Assembly: GCF_005889725.1 (NCBI RefSeq)
Contig: NZ_VCKX01000021.1
Span: forward strand, 1 to 64,000
Length of the DNA stretch: 64,000 nucleotides
Source of the DNA: Nonomuraea zeae
GTDB taxonomy: Bacteria; Actinomycetota; Actinomycetes; Streptosporangiales; Streptosporangiaceae
Direction: 5' to 3'
Positions 15,751 through 24,189 of the stretch are shown here, one piece after another. How positions within the stretch are numbered: position 1 is the first letter of the stretch; every line of letters begins with the position of its first letter. The notes beneath the pieces are model-generated. The model had not been told where the DNA came from. It made no database searches and saw only the letters and a list, made by a program, of their open reading frames with translations. A program made the position numbers and the translations under genes.

Positions 15751-16662
15751 ATGACGGTTCTGCAGGCAGTAGGGCTTACCAAGAGATATGGGCCCGTTTT
15801 GGCGGTCAGCAACGCCAGTTTCTCCGTTCGCGCCGGTGCGATAACGGGCTTCCTGGGCCCGAACGGCGCCGGAAAGTCGACGACCTTGCGGATGTTCCTG
15901 GGCCTTGACCACCCCACGAGCGGGTCGGCGCTCATCGATGGCAAGCGCCTCGACGAGTGGCCGGTACCCGCCCGCAAGATCGGGGCGGCCCTCGACACGC
16001 AGTGCGCCCACCCCAGCCGCCGGGCCATCGACACCCTGCGCTGGGTCGCCAAGATGATCGGGGTGGATCCCAAACAGAGCGAGGTGATGCTCGAACGGGT
16101 GGGCCTGACGGAGGTGGCCGCGCAGAAGGTCGGCAGGTTCTCGCTGGGGATGCGGCAGCGGCTCGCGCTGGCCATCGCGTTGATCGGCAACCCCGAGATC
16201 GTCGTGCTGGACGAGCCGATGAACGGGCTGGACCCCGACGGCATCTCGTGGATGAAGGACCTGCTGCGGCAGTTCCGCGACCAGGGCCGCACGGTGTTCG
16301 TCTCCAGCCACCTCCTGGCCGAGATGGAGGACCTCGTGGACGACCTCGTGGTCATCGCCCAGAGCCGGATCGTGGGCAGCGGGTCGGCGTCGGCTTTCAT
16401 GCAGCGATTCCAGGTGAAGAAGGTCACCGTGGTGTGCGAGAACCCGAAGCTGCTGGCGCCCGCGCTGGTCAAGGCCGGCGGCCGGGTGCAGGCGAACGGC
16501 AAACGCGGCATGCAGGTGCTCGGGCTGGCCTCCGGGCAGGTCGGGACCATCGCGCGGGACACCATGGTGGCGCTCTACGAGCTCAAGGAGGAGCGCAGCC
16601 TGCACCACGCCTTCGCGCAGGCCACGCAGGACAGATCGAGCATCAAGGGTGAGGTGGGCTAG
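15751..16662 (+). CDS. ABC transporter ATPase (drug/bacteriocin-immunity type)
   Basis: The 303-aa protein has Walker A GPNGAGKSTT, signature FSLGMRQRLALA, Walker B EIVVLDEPMNGLDPDG and the C-terminal accessory region typical of DrrA/LanF-type ATPases. The paired permease starts at once after its stop. In lantibiotic clusters such pairs (LanFE) pump product from the membrane and give immunity. It is about 60% identical by eye to the lone ATPase encoded at 20451-21350, pointing to a gene duplication. ATG 15751 is preceded by a weak GGGAG-like site (ATGGGAGTGGCG). Confidence 0.88.
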   Translation: MTVLQAVGLTKRYGPVLAVSNASFSVRAGAITGFLGPNGAGKSTTLRMFLGLDHPTSGSALIDGKRLDEWPVPARKIGAALDTQCAHPSRRAIDTLRWVAKMIGVDPKQSEVMLERVGLTEVAAQKVGRFSLGMRQRLALAIALIGNPEIVVLDEPMNGLDPDGISWMKDLLRQFRDQGRTVFVSSHLLAEMEDLVDDLVVIAQSRIVGSGSASAFMQRFQVKKVTVVCENPKLLAPALVKAGGRVQANGKRGMQVLGLASGQVGTIARDTMVALYELKEERSLHHAFAQATQDRSSIKGEVG

Positions 16663-17403
16663 GTGACTTTCGCCAACGTCTGTGCCGCGGAGCTGCTCAA
16701 GTTCCGTACGCTCCTGAGCAACAAGATCACGTTAGCCTGCGCCCTCGTGGGCGTGGCGGCCGTCGGGCTGCTGATGGGCTCCAACATCGGCCCCAACGGG
16801 CATCTTGTCCAGGGCGCGCCGGGCTCGCAGGCCGTCGCCTCGCCGATGCAGTTCGTGATGTTCTCGATGATGATCCTCGGCGTGCTCTCCGCGACGAGCG
16901 AGATCAGGAACGGCACTTTCCGGATCACCCTGTCCATCGCGCCGTGGAGGACGCGGGTCCTCACCGGCAAGATGGTCACGCTGGCCGCGATCGCCCTGGC
17001 CGTCACGATCGTCGGCCTGCTGATCGCGTACGGGACGTCGCTGATCACCGCGAGCGGCACCGCGTACGCGCCGCTGTCCAACGGGGGAGCCGCCACCATC
17101 CTGGCGTTCCTGGGCAGCGTGCCGCTGGTCACCGCGCTCGGGGTGGCGGTCGGGGTGCTGGTGAAGAGCACCGCGGGGGCGCTGTCCATCCTGCTGGTGT
17201 GGGCGTTCGCCGGTGAGGGGATCCTGGCGGTGGTCCTGCCGGACAACATCGACCCCTACCTGCCGTTCATGATGGTCGGCGCGGGCCCCGGCATCCTGCC
17301 GGAGGGGCCGGGGCCGGTGCTGGGTCTGGGGATCTTCGCGGTGTACGTCGCCATCGTGATCGCCGTGACCTTCTTCCTGACCGAGCGGCGGGACATCGCC
17401 TAG
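16663..17403 (+). CDS. ABC transporter permease (partner of the preceding ATPase)
   Basis: The 246-aa protein has about six transmembrane helices and the ABC-2 permease pattern: an N-terminal ELLKFRTLLSNK helix, an ATSEIRNGTFRITLSIAP coupling segment near residue 70 and a final YVAIVIAVTFF helix followed by LTERRDIA. GTG 16663 follows the ATPase stop TAG directly with no gap. Together with that ATPase it likely forms an immunity or accessory efflux pump for the RiPP. Confidence 0.85.
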   Translation: MTFANVCAAELLKFRTLLSNKITLACALVGVAAVGLLMGSNIGPNGHLVQGAPGSQAVASPMQFVMFSMMILGVLSATSEIRNGTFRITLSIAPWRTRVLTGKMVTLAAIALAVTIVGLLIAYGTSLITASGTAYAPLSNGGAATILAFLGSVPLVTALGVAVGVLVKSTAGALSILLVWAFAGEGILAVVLPDNIDPYLPFMMVGAGPGILPEGPGPVLGLGIFAVYVAIVIAVTFFLTERRDIA

Positions 17404-17641
17404 AGGCCGGCTCCCGACGCCGGTAACAGAAAGGAGATTGCGCTAGTAAGTGAGATGAAAGTAGAAATCAACCCTACCCAGGATAATTCCCCCTAGTCGC
17501 TCAACCTCCGCCCGGAGGGCGGCAGTCGAGCATCTGTGGTTGCACGCGATGGCGGTCGCCGTGAACCATCGCGCGTGCGCCAGGACAAAGCGGTTCAAGT
17601 AGGGGATAATTACTGGGAACGCTAGGGGGATCGTGCCGCTG
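17404..17641. promoter_or_regulatory. SARP promoter region with inverted CCCCCTAG/CTAGGGGG and repeated GGATAATT
   Basis: This 238-base gap is more A+T-rich than the genes. It contains GGATAATTCCCCCTAG (17481-17496) and, 107 bases on, GGGGATAATTAC (17601-17612) followed by CTAGGGGGA (17622-17630) at the ribosome site of the SARP gene. The GGATAATT direct repeat and the inverted CCCCCTAG/CTAGGGGG pair are candidates for autoregulation or DNA looping. A strong AGAAAGGAG at 17427-17435 is not followed by any credible gene. Confidence 0.4.
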
Positions 17642-20419
17642 ATGCGCTTTGGAATCCTGGGCTTACCCGCAATCTGGCAGCAGGGCGAGGAGATCAGGCT
17701 CGCCACTAAGCGTTCGCGCGGAGTCCTGGCACACCTGCTGCTGAGCGCGGCCCGCTCCGCCTCGGTCGAGAGCCTCATCTACGCGATCTACGGTGACACG
17801 CCCACGAAGAGCGCCCGCAACCAGGTGCACCGCGGGGTCGGCGAGCTGCGGAAGTACGGCGTCACCATCGACGTGCACGACAACGTCTACCGGCTGGAGG
17901 CCGCGGAGGACAGCGTCGACGCCTTCGTCTTCCTGCGCCTGTGCGACGAGGCGCGCGCCCTGGCCGACGACGGCGATCACGCCGGGGCCGCCAGGACCCT
18001 GAGCGAGGCCCTGGCCCTGTGGCGCGGCTCGGCCCTGTCCGGCCTCGACGGCGAGGCCTTCCTCGCCGAGGCCGCGGTCTGGGACGAGCGCAGGCTCACC
18101 GCCATCGAGGCCCGCATCGACGCCGACCTCGAGCTCGGCCGGCACCGGGAGGTGATCGCCGAGATCCAGCAGCTCGCCGACCAGCACCCGCTGCGCGAGG
18201 CCTTCTGCGGCCAGCTCATGCTCGCGCTCTACCGCTCGCAGCGGGGCAGCGAGGCGCTCCAGGTGTTCGCGGACCTGGAGGAGCGGCTCAGGGACGAGCT
18301 CGGCACCGATCCCAGCCCCGCGCTGCGCGACCTCAGGACGCAGATCCTGCGCCAGGACGCCGTGCTCGAACCCGCCCGCCCGCCGGCTCCCGCCCTCGAA
18401 CCGGCTCACCCGCAGGCCCCCGTGCCGCGGCAGCTGCCCGCGCGGTCCGCGCTCGTCGGCAGGGACGCCGAGCTGCGCCGGATCAGCGAGGCGATCGAGG
18501 AGCACGACCCGTGCCCCGTGGTGGTGGTCACCGGTCCCGGCGGCGCCGGCAAGACCGCGCTGTGCCTGGAGGTCGCCCACCGCGTGGCCGGCCGCTTCCC
18601 CGACGGCCAGCTCTACGCCGACGACCTGAGCAGGCCCGCCGACGTGCTGGCCGGGTTCCTGGCCGCGCTCGGGGTCGCCGCCGAGGAGGTCCCCGAAGGT
18701 CTGGGCGCGCGCTCCGGGCTGCTGCGCAGCCTGCTGGCCGGCCGCCGCGTCCTGATCGTGCTGGACGACGTGATCGGCGCCGGCCAGCTCGACCCCTTCC
18801 TGCTCGGGCATCCGGGCTGCGCCGTCATCGTGACCAGCCGCTCGCCCCTGGCCCTGCTGCACGCGGCCGTGCGGGTACGCGTCTCCGCCCTGGACCGGGC
18901 CGACGCGCTGGCGCTGCTGGCCACGGGCGCGGGCGAGGAGCGCATGGCGGCCGAGCCGGCGGCGGCCGACCGGATCATCGACCTGTGCGCCCGGTTGCCG
19001 GTGGCCCTGCGCATCGCCGCGGCCAGGCTCGCCACCCGGCCGCACTGGAGCCTCGCGCGCCTGGCCGACCGCCTCGCCGACCCGGCGAAGATCCTCGGCG
19101 AGCTGCGCCACGACGGCGAGAGCGTCCTGCCGACGTTGATGCACGGCTACGAGACGCTGCCCGCGGGCCCGCGCTCGCTGATCCGCCGGATCGGCTTCTA
19201 CGGCAGCGCGGAGGTCACCGCCAGGACCACCGCGGCGCTCGCCGACGTCCCCATGGACGTGGCGGAGAACCTGCTGGAAGAGCTGGCCGAGACCCATTTC
19301 ATGGTCACCCTGCGGGACGGCGAGCGCTTCCGCTGCCACGAGCTGCTGCTCAGCTTCGGCGGCGTACGGGCGCTCGCCGAGGACCGGGAGCAGGACCTGC
19401 GCATGGCCGCGCAGCGCGCGCTGGGCGGCTGGCTGGCCCTGACGGACGACGCGCACGCCTCGATGCGCGGGCTGGGCAACTCCATCCCCCGAGGCACGGC
19501 TCCCCGCTACCGCCCCCAGGGCGCGGCGGCCTGGTCGGGCCAGGGCACGGAGTGGTTCGACGCCAACCTGGACGCGATCCTGACGGCCGTGCGCCGGGCG
19601 GTCTCCTTCCCCGAGACGTGCTGGGAGCTGGCCATCGCGCCGCTCGCCCTCTACGAGGCGGGCTCGCGCTTCGACGTGTGGCTCGACTCCCACGAGCTGG
19701 CGCTGTCCAGCGTGCGCGGCGCGGGGAACATCCGTGGCCAGGCCGCCCTGCTCTACTCGCTCGGTCACCGCTCGATGCTGGTCGGCGACTACGCGGGCGC
19801 GGCCCGCCGGCTGGAGGAGGCGCTGGAGCTCTTCCAGCGCCTGGCCGACGACCACGGCCGCGGGCTGGCGCTGCGCCTGCTCGCCGATCTCGACCGGATC
19901 CGTCAGGACCTGGGCAAGGCGCGCAAGACGTACGAGGAGGCCGCCGAGGTCTTACGCAGGAGCGGCGACCCGGTGGGCGAGGCCGACGCGCTGGGCGGGC
20001 TGGCGATGGTGCTGCACAGCACGGGGGAGGGGCAGGCGTCCCAGGAGTGCCTGGAGCGGGCGCTGGCCCTGTGCCGCGAGGGCGGCAGCCTGCGCAGCGA
20101 GGCCCAGATCCGGCGGGGCGTGGCCATGTACGCCGCCAGGGCGGGCACGCCGGAGGAGGCCTATCCCGAGCTGTTGCAGGCGCTGGAGATCGCCACGTTC
20201 ATCGGCGACCGGGTCGTGCTGTCGGACATTCTGCTCGACCTCGGCACCACGCGGATCCTGCTCGGCGACCCGAGGGCGGCTTACGACAGCCTGGTCACCG
20301 CCGAGGAGATCGCGAAGGTCGCCGGCGTGAAGCGGACCGCGCTCAGGGCGCGCAGGGCCCGGGCCTTCCTCAACGGCAACGGCGAGGCCACCCGGCACGC
20401 GGTGGCGCGCAACCACTAG
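17642..20419 (+). CDS. Large SARP-type transcriptional activator (BTAD, NB-ARC, TPR)
   Basis: The 925-aa protein has an N-terminal OmpR-like winged helix (about 1-95), a bacterial transcriptional activator domain (about 95-245, with EALALWRGSALSGL and the typical HPLREAFCGQLMLALYRSQR), a NTPase domain with P-loop VVTGPGGAGKTAL (about 296) and Walker B RVLIVLDDV, and a C-terminal TPR region (about 650-905). Such large SARPs activate biosynthetic clusters, so it is the likely pathway activator. ATG 17642 sits 11 bases after AGGGGGA; GTG 17633 is too close to that site. Confidence 0.85.
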   Translation: MRFGILGLPAIWQQGEEIRLATKRSRGVLAHLLLSAARSASVESLIYAIYGDTPTKSARNQVHRGVGELRKYGVTIDVHDNVYRLEAAEDSVDAFVFLRLCDEARALADDGDHAGAARTLSEALALWRGSALSGLDGEAFLAEAAVWDERRLTAIEARIDADLELGRHREVIAEIQQLADQHPLREAFCGQLMLALYRSQRGSEALQVFADLEERLRDELGTDPSPALRDLRTQILRQDAVLEPARPPAPALEPAHPQAPVPRQLPARSALVGRDAELRRISEAIEEHDPCPVVVVTGPGGAGKTALCLEVAHRVAGRFPDGQLYADDLSRPADVLAGFLAALGVAAEEVPEGLGARSGLLRSLLAGRRVLIVLDDVIGAGQLDPFLLGHPGCAVIVTSRSPLALLHAAVRVRVSALDRADALALLATGAGEERMAAEPAAADRIIDLCARLPVALRIAAARLATRPHWSLARLADRLADPAKILGELRHDGESVLPTLMHGYETLPAGPRSLIRRIGFYGSAEVTARTTAALADVPMDVAENLLEELAETHFMVTLRDGERFRCHELLLSFGGVRALAEDREQDLRMAAQRALGGWLALTDDAHASMRGLGNSIPRGTAPRYRPQGAAAWSGQGTEWFDANLDAILTAVRRAVSFPETCWELAIAPLALYEAGSRFDVWLDSHELALSSVRGAGNIRGQAALLYSLGHRSMLVGDYAGAARRLEEALELFQRLADDHGRGLALRLLADLDRIRQDLGKARKTYEEAAEVLRRSGDPVGEADALGGLAMVLHSTGEGQASQECLERALALCREGGSLRSEAQIRRGVAMYAARAGTPEEAYPELLQALEIATFIGDRVVLSDILLDLGTTRILLGDPRAAYDSLVTAEEIAKVAGVKRTALRARRARAFLNGNGEATRHAVARNH

Positions 20420-20450
20420 AGCGGCCGGCCGGCGGCCCTGGGGGAGATCG

Positions 20451-21350
20451 TCAGAGGTCGGTCATGTTGGCGGTCGCCTCGGAGAAGGCCCGCTTCAGGC
20501 TGCGCTCCTCCGTGAGCCCCAGGAGCGCGATCCCGGCGTCACGCGCGATCTCGCCGAGCTGGATGGAGGTCAGCCCGCTGATCTCCATGCGCTGGCCCTG
20601 CATCTCCATGACCTCGCCGCCCGCGTCGATCACCGCGGCGCACAGCGGCTCGGGCTTGTCCGACAGGACGCTGATCGTCTGCGTCTGGAAGCGGTCGATG
20701 AACGCCGTGGCGGACCCGCTCCCGATGATCTTGCCGCGGGCGATCACCACCAGGTCGTCCACCAGGTCCTCCAGCTCGGCCAGCAGGTGGCTGGAGATGA
20801 GCACCGTACGGCCCTGGTCACGGAAGCCGCGCAGCAGCTCCTTCAGCCACGCGATGCCCTCGGGATCGAGCCCGTTCATCGGCTCGTCGAGCACCACGAT
20901 CTCGGGGTCGCCGACCAGCGCGATCGCCAGCGCGAGGCGCTGCCGCATGCCGACGGAGAACTTCCCGGTACGCTGGCCCGCCACCGCGCCGAGCCCGACC
21001 CGGTCGAGGAGCTCCTCGGCGTGGTACGCGGGCACCCCCGCCAGCCAGGCCGCCCACCGCACGCTGTCGATCGCCCGGCGGGAGGGATGCACGCACTGGG
21101 TGTCGAGGACGGCGCCGACCTTGCGGCTGGGGACGGGCCACTCGCGCAGCGGCTTGCCGTCGATGAGCGCGGCGCCCGAGGTGGGGTGCGTGAGGCCGAG
21201 GAAAAGTCGCAGCATGGTCGACTTGCCGGCGCCGTTCGGTCCGAGGAAGCCGGTGATGGCGCCCGGCCTGATCGCGAAGCTGGCATCGTTGATCGCCGCG
21301 ACCGAGCCGAATCGCTTCGTCAGGCTCACTGCCTCCAGCATCGGCCGCAT
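20451..21350 (-). CDS. Lone ABC transporter ATPase, paralogue of the cluster immunity ATPase
   Basis: The 299-aa protein has intact Walker A (GPNGAGKSTM), signature FSVGMRQRLALA and Walker B EIVVLDEPMNGLDPEG, and aligns along its whole length with the ATPase encoded at 15751-16662, including the DTQC-HPSRRAID segment and the LLAE-EDLVDDLVVIA helix. No permease gene adjoins it. It converges on the SARP gene with a 31-base gap. It may share the permease at 16663 or energise another pump. ATG 21350 and 21341 are both possible starts; neither has a good ribosome site. Confidence 0.85.
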   Translation of the reverse strand: MRPMLEAVSLTKRFGSVAAINDASFAIRPGAITGFLGPNGAGKSTMLRLFLGLTHPTSGAALIDGKPLREWPVPSRKVGAVLDTQCVHPSRRAIDSVRWAAWLAGVPAYHAEELLDRVGLGAVAGQRTGKFSVGMRQRLALAIALVGDPEIVVLDEPMNGLDPEGIAWLKELLRGFRDQGRTVLISSHLLAELEDLVDDLVVIARGKIIGSGSATAFIDRFQTQTISVLSDKPEPLCAAVIDAGGEVMEMQGQRMEISGLTSIQLGEIARDAGIALLGLTEERSLKRAFSEATANMTDL

Positions 21351-21869
21351 GCTCAGCGCAGCTCTCGCTCGCTGAGCCCGCGTGCTGAACGCCGGGGTAA
21401 CATGCGCACGATTCACCCGTTTTCGCAGTAGCTGTGTGGTAGATCTTGCCATTGGGGCCAAATGTAAACACCGGGCTACACAGCGTGTCAATACTGTAGG
21501 AATGCGACGAGCGGCGGGCGGGCGAACGTCCTGGTCCACGGCCCGGACGGCAGGGGGCTCGACGGCGGGGGATCGGGACTCGCGGGTCGCCAGCGTGGAT
21601 CTCGACATGGGCGAGGCCTCCTCACGTGGGGTGTACACGGGATCTGGCCCAGATGTCGTGATGGAGACGAGGCCAGCCAGTACGGTCGGTCACGTGCGTT
21701 GAGCGGTGAGCATTACCCACTTGTGGATCGATCGTATCTTTGTGTGCCCGAACATCTGACTTTTGCTCATTTAGCTCGCTGCTGTTGACGTGTCAGGACA
21801 GATTCCCCATTTCGCGGATCTGGCGTACATGGGAAGATGTCCGCCGCCGAGGTGCGGGAGGAGAGACCA
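21351..21869. promoter_or_regulatory. 519-base divergent intergenic region; promoter for the lone ABC ATPase
   Basis: No credible gene is seen. On the minus strand TTGACA (21491-21486) and TTACAT (21467-21462) with an 18-base spacer form a good vegetative promoter reading toward the lone ATPase gene, implying a leader of roughly 100 bases. On the plus strand a possible TTGACG lies at about 21785, ahead of the deacetylase gene. This gap marks the probable right edge of the RiPP cluster. Confidence 0.5.
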
Positions 21870-23111
21870 GTGCGTCATGTGGTGACGGTGGGAGTGGCGA
21901 TCGCCGTGCTGGCGACCGGCTGCGGCGGGCTGAGCCCGTCCCCGGCCCCGACCGCCGCGCGGACCACGGTACCGACTGCTGTGCCGGGTGACGGGGGCGT
22001 GGTCTCCCTCACCTTCGACGACGGGCTGGCCCGACAGGAGCAGATGGCGCAGGAGCTGACCGAACGCGGGCTGACCGGCACGTTCTACGTCCACAGCACC
22101 AGGACCAAGGCTTCCGGCTATCTCGACCAGCCCAAGCTGGCGCGGCTGGCGCAGGCGGGGCACGAGATCGGCGGGCACACCCGTACCCATGCCAGGCTGC
22201 CGGAGCTCCATCCCGACGAGCAGCGCCGGGAGGTGTGCGCCGACCGGTCGGGGCTGGAGGCCATGGGCTTCACCCCGAGGTCCTTCGCCTATCCCTTCCA
22301 CGCGGTCAGCGCGGCGGCCGAGTCCGTGGTGCGGGAGTGCGGTTACAACAGCGGCAGGGGCCGGGCCGGGGCCGCCGCGGAGCGGATCAAGCCGCGGGAC
22401 CCGTACAACCTCAACACGCCGCTCGCGGTCGGCGCGAGCACCACGCCCGCCGAGATCCAGCAGTACGTGATCGCGGCCGAGCAGCGCAAGACCTGGGCGA
22501 TCCTCGTCTTCCACGACTACTGCGACGACTGCGGGCCGCTGGGGGTCAAGCCGGCGGTCTTCACCGGGTTCCTCGACTGGCTGAAGGGGCGCGAGATCCC
22601 CGTTCGGACCGTCGGTGACGTCATCGGCGGCGACGTGCGGCCCGTGCCGCAGATCAAGGCCCCGTCGATCGTGCTGAACGCCTCGCTCGAGAACTACTTC
22701 GGCAAGGAGGGCATCCCCGACTGCTGGCAGCTCGACGGGCGGTCCAAGACGGCGACGTTCGGCCGGGTGGCGGGCGCGCACACCGGGCGCTGGGCCGGCC
22801 GGATCCAGGTGACCGGCGGCGATCCGAAGCAGCTCAGGCTCGCGATCAAGCAGGACGACGGCGACTGCGCGCCCCGGGCGGGCGCCCTGTCGGTCTGGTA
22901 CACCTCGACCGCGCCGGTGCGGTTCACCGTCAGCAGGCGGACGGGCGACGGGGTGTGGACGCCCTGGGCGGACGGCCCCGTCTTCCCCGCCACGACGTCC
23001 TGGCGGCAGGCCACCTGGAAGCCCCCGGCGGCGCGGGCCGCGGGGGTCAGCTTCGGCCTGGTCCTGACCGCGCCGGGCCAGGCCACTTTCGACGACTTCG
23101 CGCTGCGCTGA
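21870..23111 (+). CDS. Secreted lipoprotein polysaccharide deacetylase (CE4/NodB) with C-terminal carbohydrate-binding-like domain
   Basis: The 413-aa protein begins with a lipoprotein signal ending VLATGC-GG, so it should be anchored outside the membrane. The NodB domain (about residues 45-255) shows motif 1 LTFDDG and motif 2 HTRTH, with FAYPFHAVSAAAE as the RxxPY-like region and FHDYCDDCG near the end. Residues 270-413 form a beta-rich unit (NASLENYFGKEGIPDCWQ start, FDDFALR end) that looks like a carbohydrate-binding sandwich. It likely removes N-acetyl groups from a cell-wall or surface glycan. GTG 21870 is chosen from GGGAGGAGAG and the compact signal peptide. Confidence 0.85.
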   Translation: MRHVVTVGVAIAVLATGCGGLSPSPAPTAARTTVPTAVPGDGGVVSLTFDDGLARQEQMAQELTERGLTGTFYVHSTRTKASGYLDQPKLARLAQAGHEIGGHTRTHARLPELHPDEQRREVCADRSGLEAMGFTPRSFAYPFHAVSAAAESVVRECGYNSGRGRAGAAAERIKPRDPYNLNTPLAVGASTTPAEIQQYVIAAEQRKTWAILVFHDYCDDCGPLGVKPAVFTGFLDWLKGREIPVRTVGDVIGGDVRPVPQIKAPSIVLNASLENYFGKEGIPDCWQLDGRSKTATFGRVAGAHTGRWAGRIQVTGGDPKQLRLAIKQDDGDCAPRAGALSVWYTSTAPVRFTVSRRTGDGVWTPWADGPVFPATTSWRQATWKPPAARAAGVSFGLVLTAPGQATFDDFALR

Positions 23112-23185
23112 AGCCGCCGGCTTCGCGTTGGGCCGAAGCCGCCCGGGGTCAGGCGACCTTCGCCGACTTCGCGCTGCGCTGGAGC
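23076..23185. repeat. 39-bp imperfect direct repeat joining two convergent gene ends
   Basis: Copies at 23076-23114 and 23147-23185 match at 34 of 39 positions. The first encodes the C-terminal FDDFALR and stop of the deacetylase on the plus strand; the second is the 3' end of the GT4 gene on the minus strand. A short GAAGCC/GGCTTC hairpin lies between them. The likely cause is a local duplication that rewrote the end of one gene. Confidence 0.7.
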
Positions 23186-24189
23186 ACGTTGCGGAAGGCG
23201 GCCAGCGCGTACTCGGTGTGCGTGCGCTCCCTGACGAGCTGCGCGGTGCTCAGCAGGGCGGCGCGGAAGCCGGCGTCCGACAGCGCCCTGAGCGCCTTGT
23301 CCGCCGCCTCCGCGTAGGCGCCCGGCGGGTAGAGCGCCTCCTCGGGGAGGATCTCGGGCAGCGCGCCCACCGCGGGCGCGATCACGGGGCACCCGCGCAC
23401 CAGCGCCTCGGCGACCGACATGCCGAACGACTCGTCGGTCGTGGTCGAGACGGTCAGCCCGCCGTTCGTCCCGATGGCGGAGTAGAGGGCGGGCATCATG
23501 TCGTAGTCGACGCGCGGCAGCCAGCGCGCCGAGCCGAGCGCGGGCGAGGTGGCGAGCTTGGTGGTCAGCGCGGACACCTCGCTTGCCGGGGCGGTGTACC
23601 CGCCGACGAGCAGCGGCGTGACGCCTGGGCGCGCCGCCGCGATCCGGTCGAGCAGGTCGGCGGCGGCCCGCCAGCGCTTGTGCCCGTCCAGCTTGCCGAT
23701 CCAGGCCACCGGGGAGGAGCCGAGCGCGGGCGGGACGGTCTCGGCGTACCAGCGCTCGTCCAGGCAGTTGGGCACCACGCTGATCGGGGAGAGCCCGAGC
23801 GCGCCCAGTTTGCCGCGCATGTACTCGCTGACGGTCACGATGTGGTCGGGCCGGACCGCGAGGTCGCCCAGATACGACAGGTTGGCCGTGGTCGTGTGCA
23901 CTTCCAGGATCAAGGACCCGGGCGAGCCCGCGCGCTGCCACGCCGACAGGAAGCTGGGGCTGTCGATCACGACGAGGACGTCCGGCTCGGCCTCGCGGAT
24001 GGCGGCCTCGCGGGCGTCGTCGGTGGCCGCCACCCTGGCCACGCCCGGCGGGAAGTGGGCCACCATGCCGTGGTCGGACTCGTAGAGCACGCCGACCTCG
24101 AACTCGGCCGAGAAATGGGTGTAGCGGTTGAGCAGCTGGGTGGACACCCCGCCGATCACACCGTAGCGGTAGCAGAACAGCACCTTCAT
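23149..24189 (-). CDS. GT4-type glycosyltransferase
   Basis: The 346-aa protein has a GT-B fold. The N-terminal domain starts MKVLFCYRYGVIGGVSTQLL and includes HIVTVSEYMRGKL; the C-terminal domain has PVAWIGKLDGHKRW (nucleotide-sugar strand) and ESFGMSVAEALVRGCPVIAP, the E-X7-E donor motif of GT4 enzymes. It likely adds a hexose-type sugar to a surface glycan. The ATG at 24189 overlaps the stop of the upstream large fusion gene (ATGA), so both are co-translated. Its last residues (QRSAKSAKVA) arise from the repeated segment described nearby. Confidence 0.85.
   Translation of the reverse strand: MKVLFCYRYGVIGGVSTQLLNRYTHFSAEFEVGVLYESDHGMVAHFPPGVARVAATDDAREAAIREAEPDVLVVIDSPSFLSAWQRAGSPGSLILEVHTTTANLSYLGDLAVRPDHIVTVSEYMRGKLGALGLSPISVVPNCLDERWYAETVPPALGSSPVAWIGKLDGHKRWRAAADLLDRIAAARPGVTPLLVGGYTAPASEVSALTTKLATSPALGSARWLPRVDYDMMPALYSAIGTNGGLTVSTTTDESFGMSVAEALVRGCPVIAPAVGALPEILPEEALYPPGAYAEAADKALRALSDAGFRAALLSTAQLVRERTHTEYALAAFRNVLQRSAKSAKVA

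Noticed and set aside
21382..21702. Possible small plus-strand gene between the lone ATPase and the deacetylase
   Set aside because: No ribosome site and no recognisable or regular protein pattern; it overlaps a likely promoter for the opposite strand.
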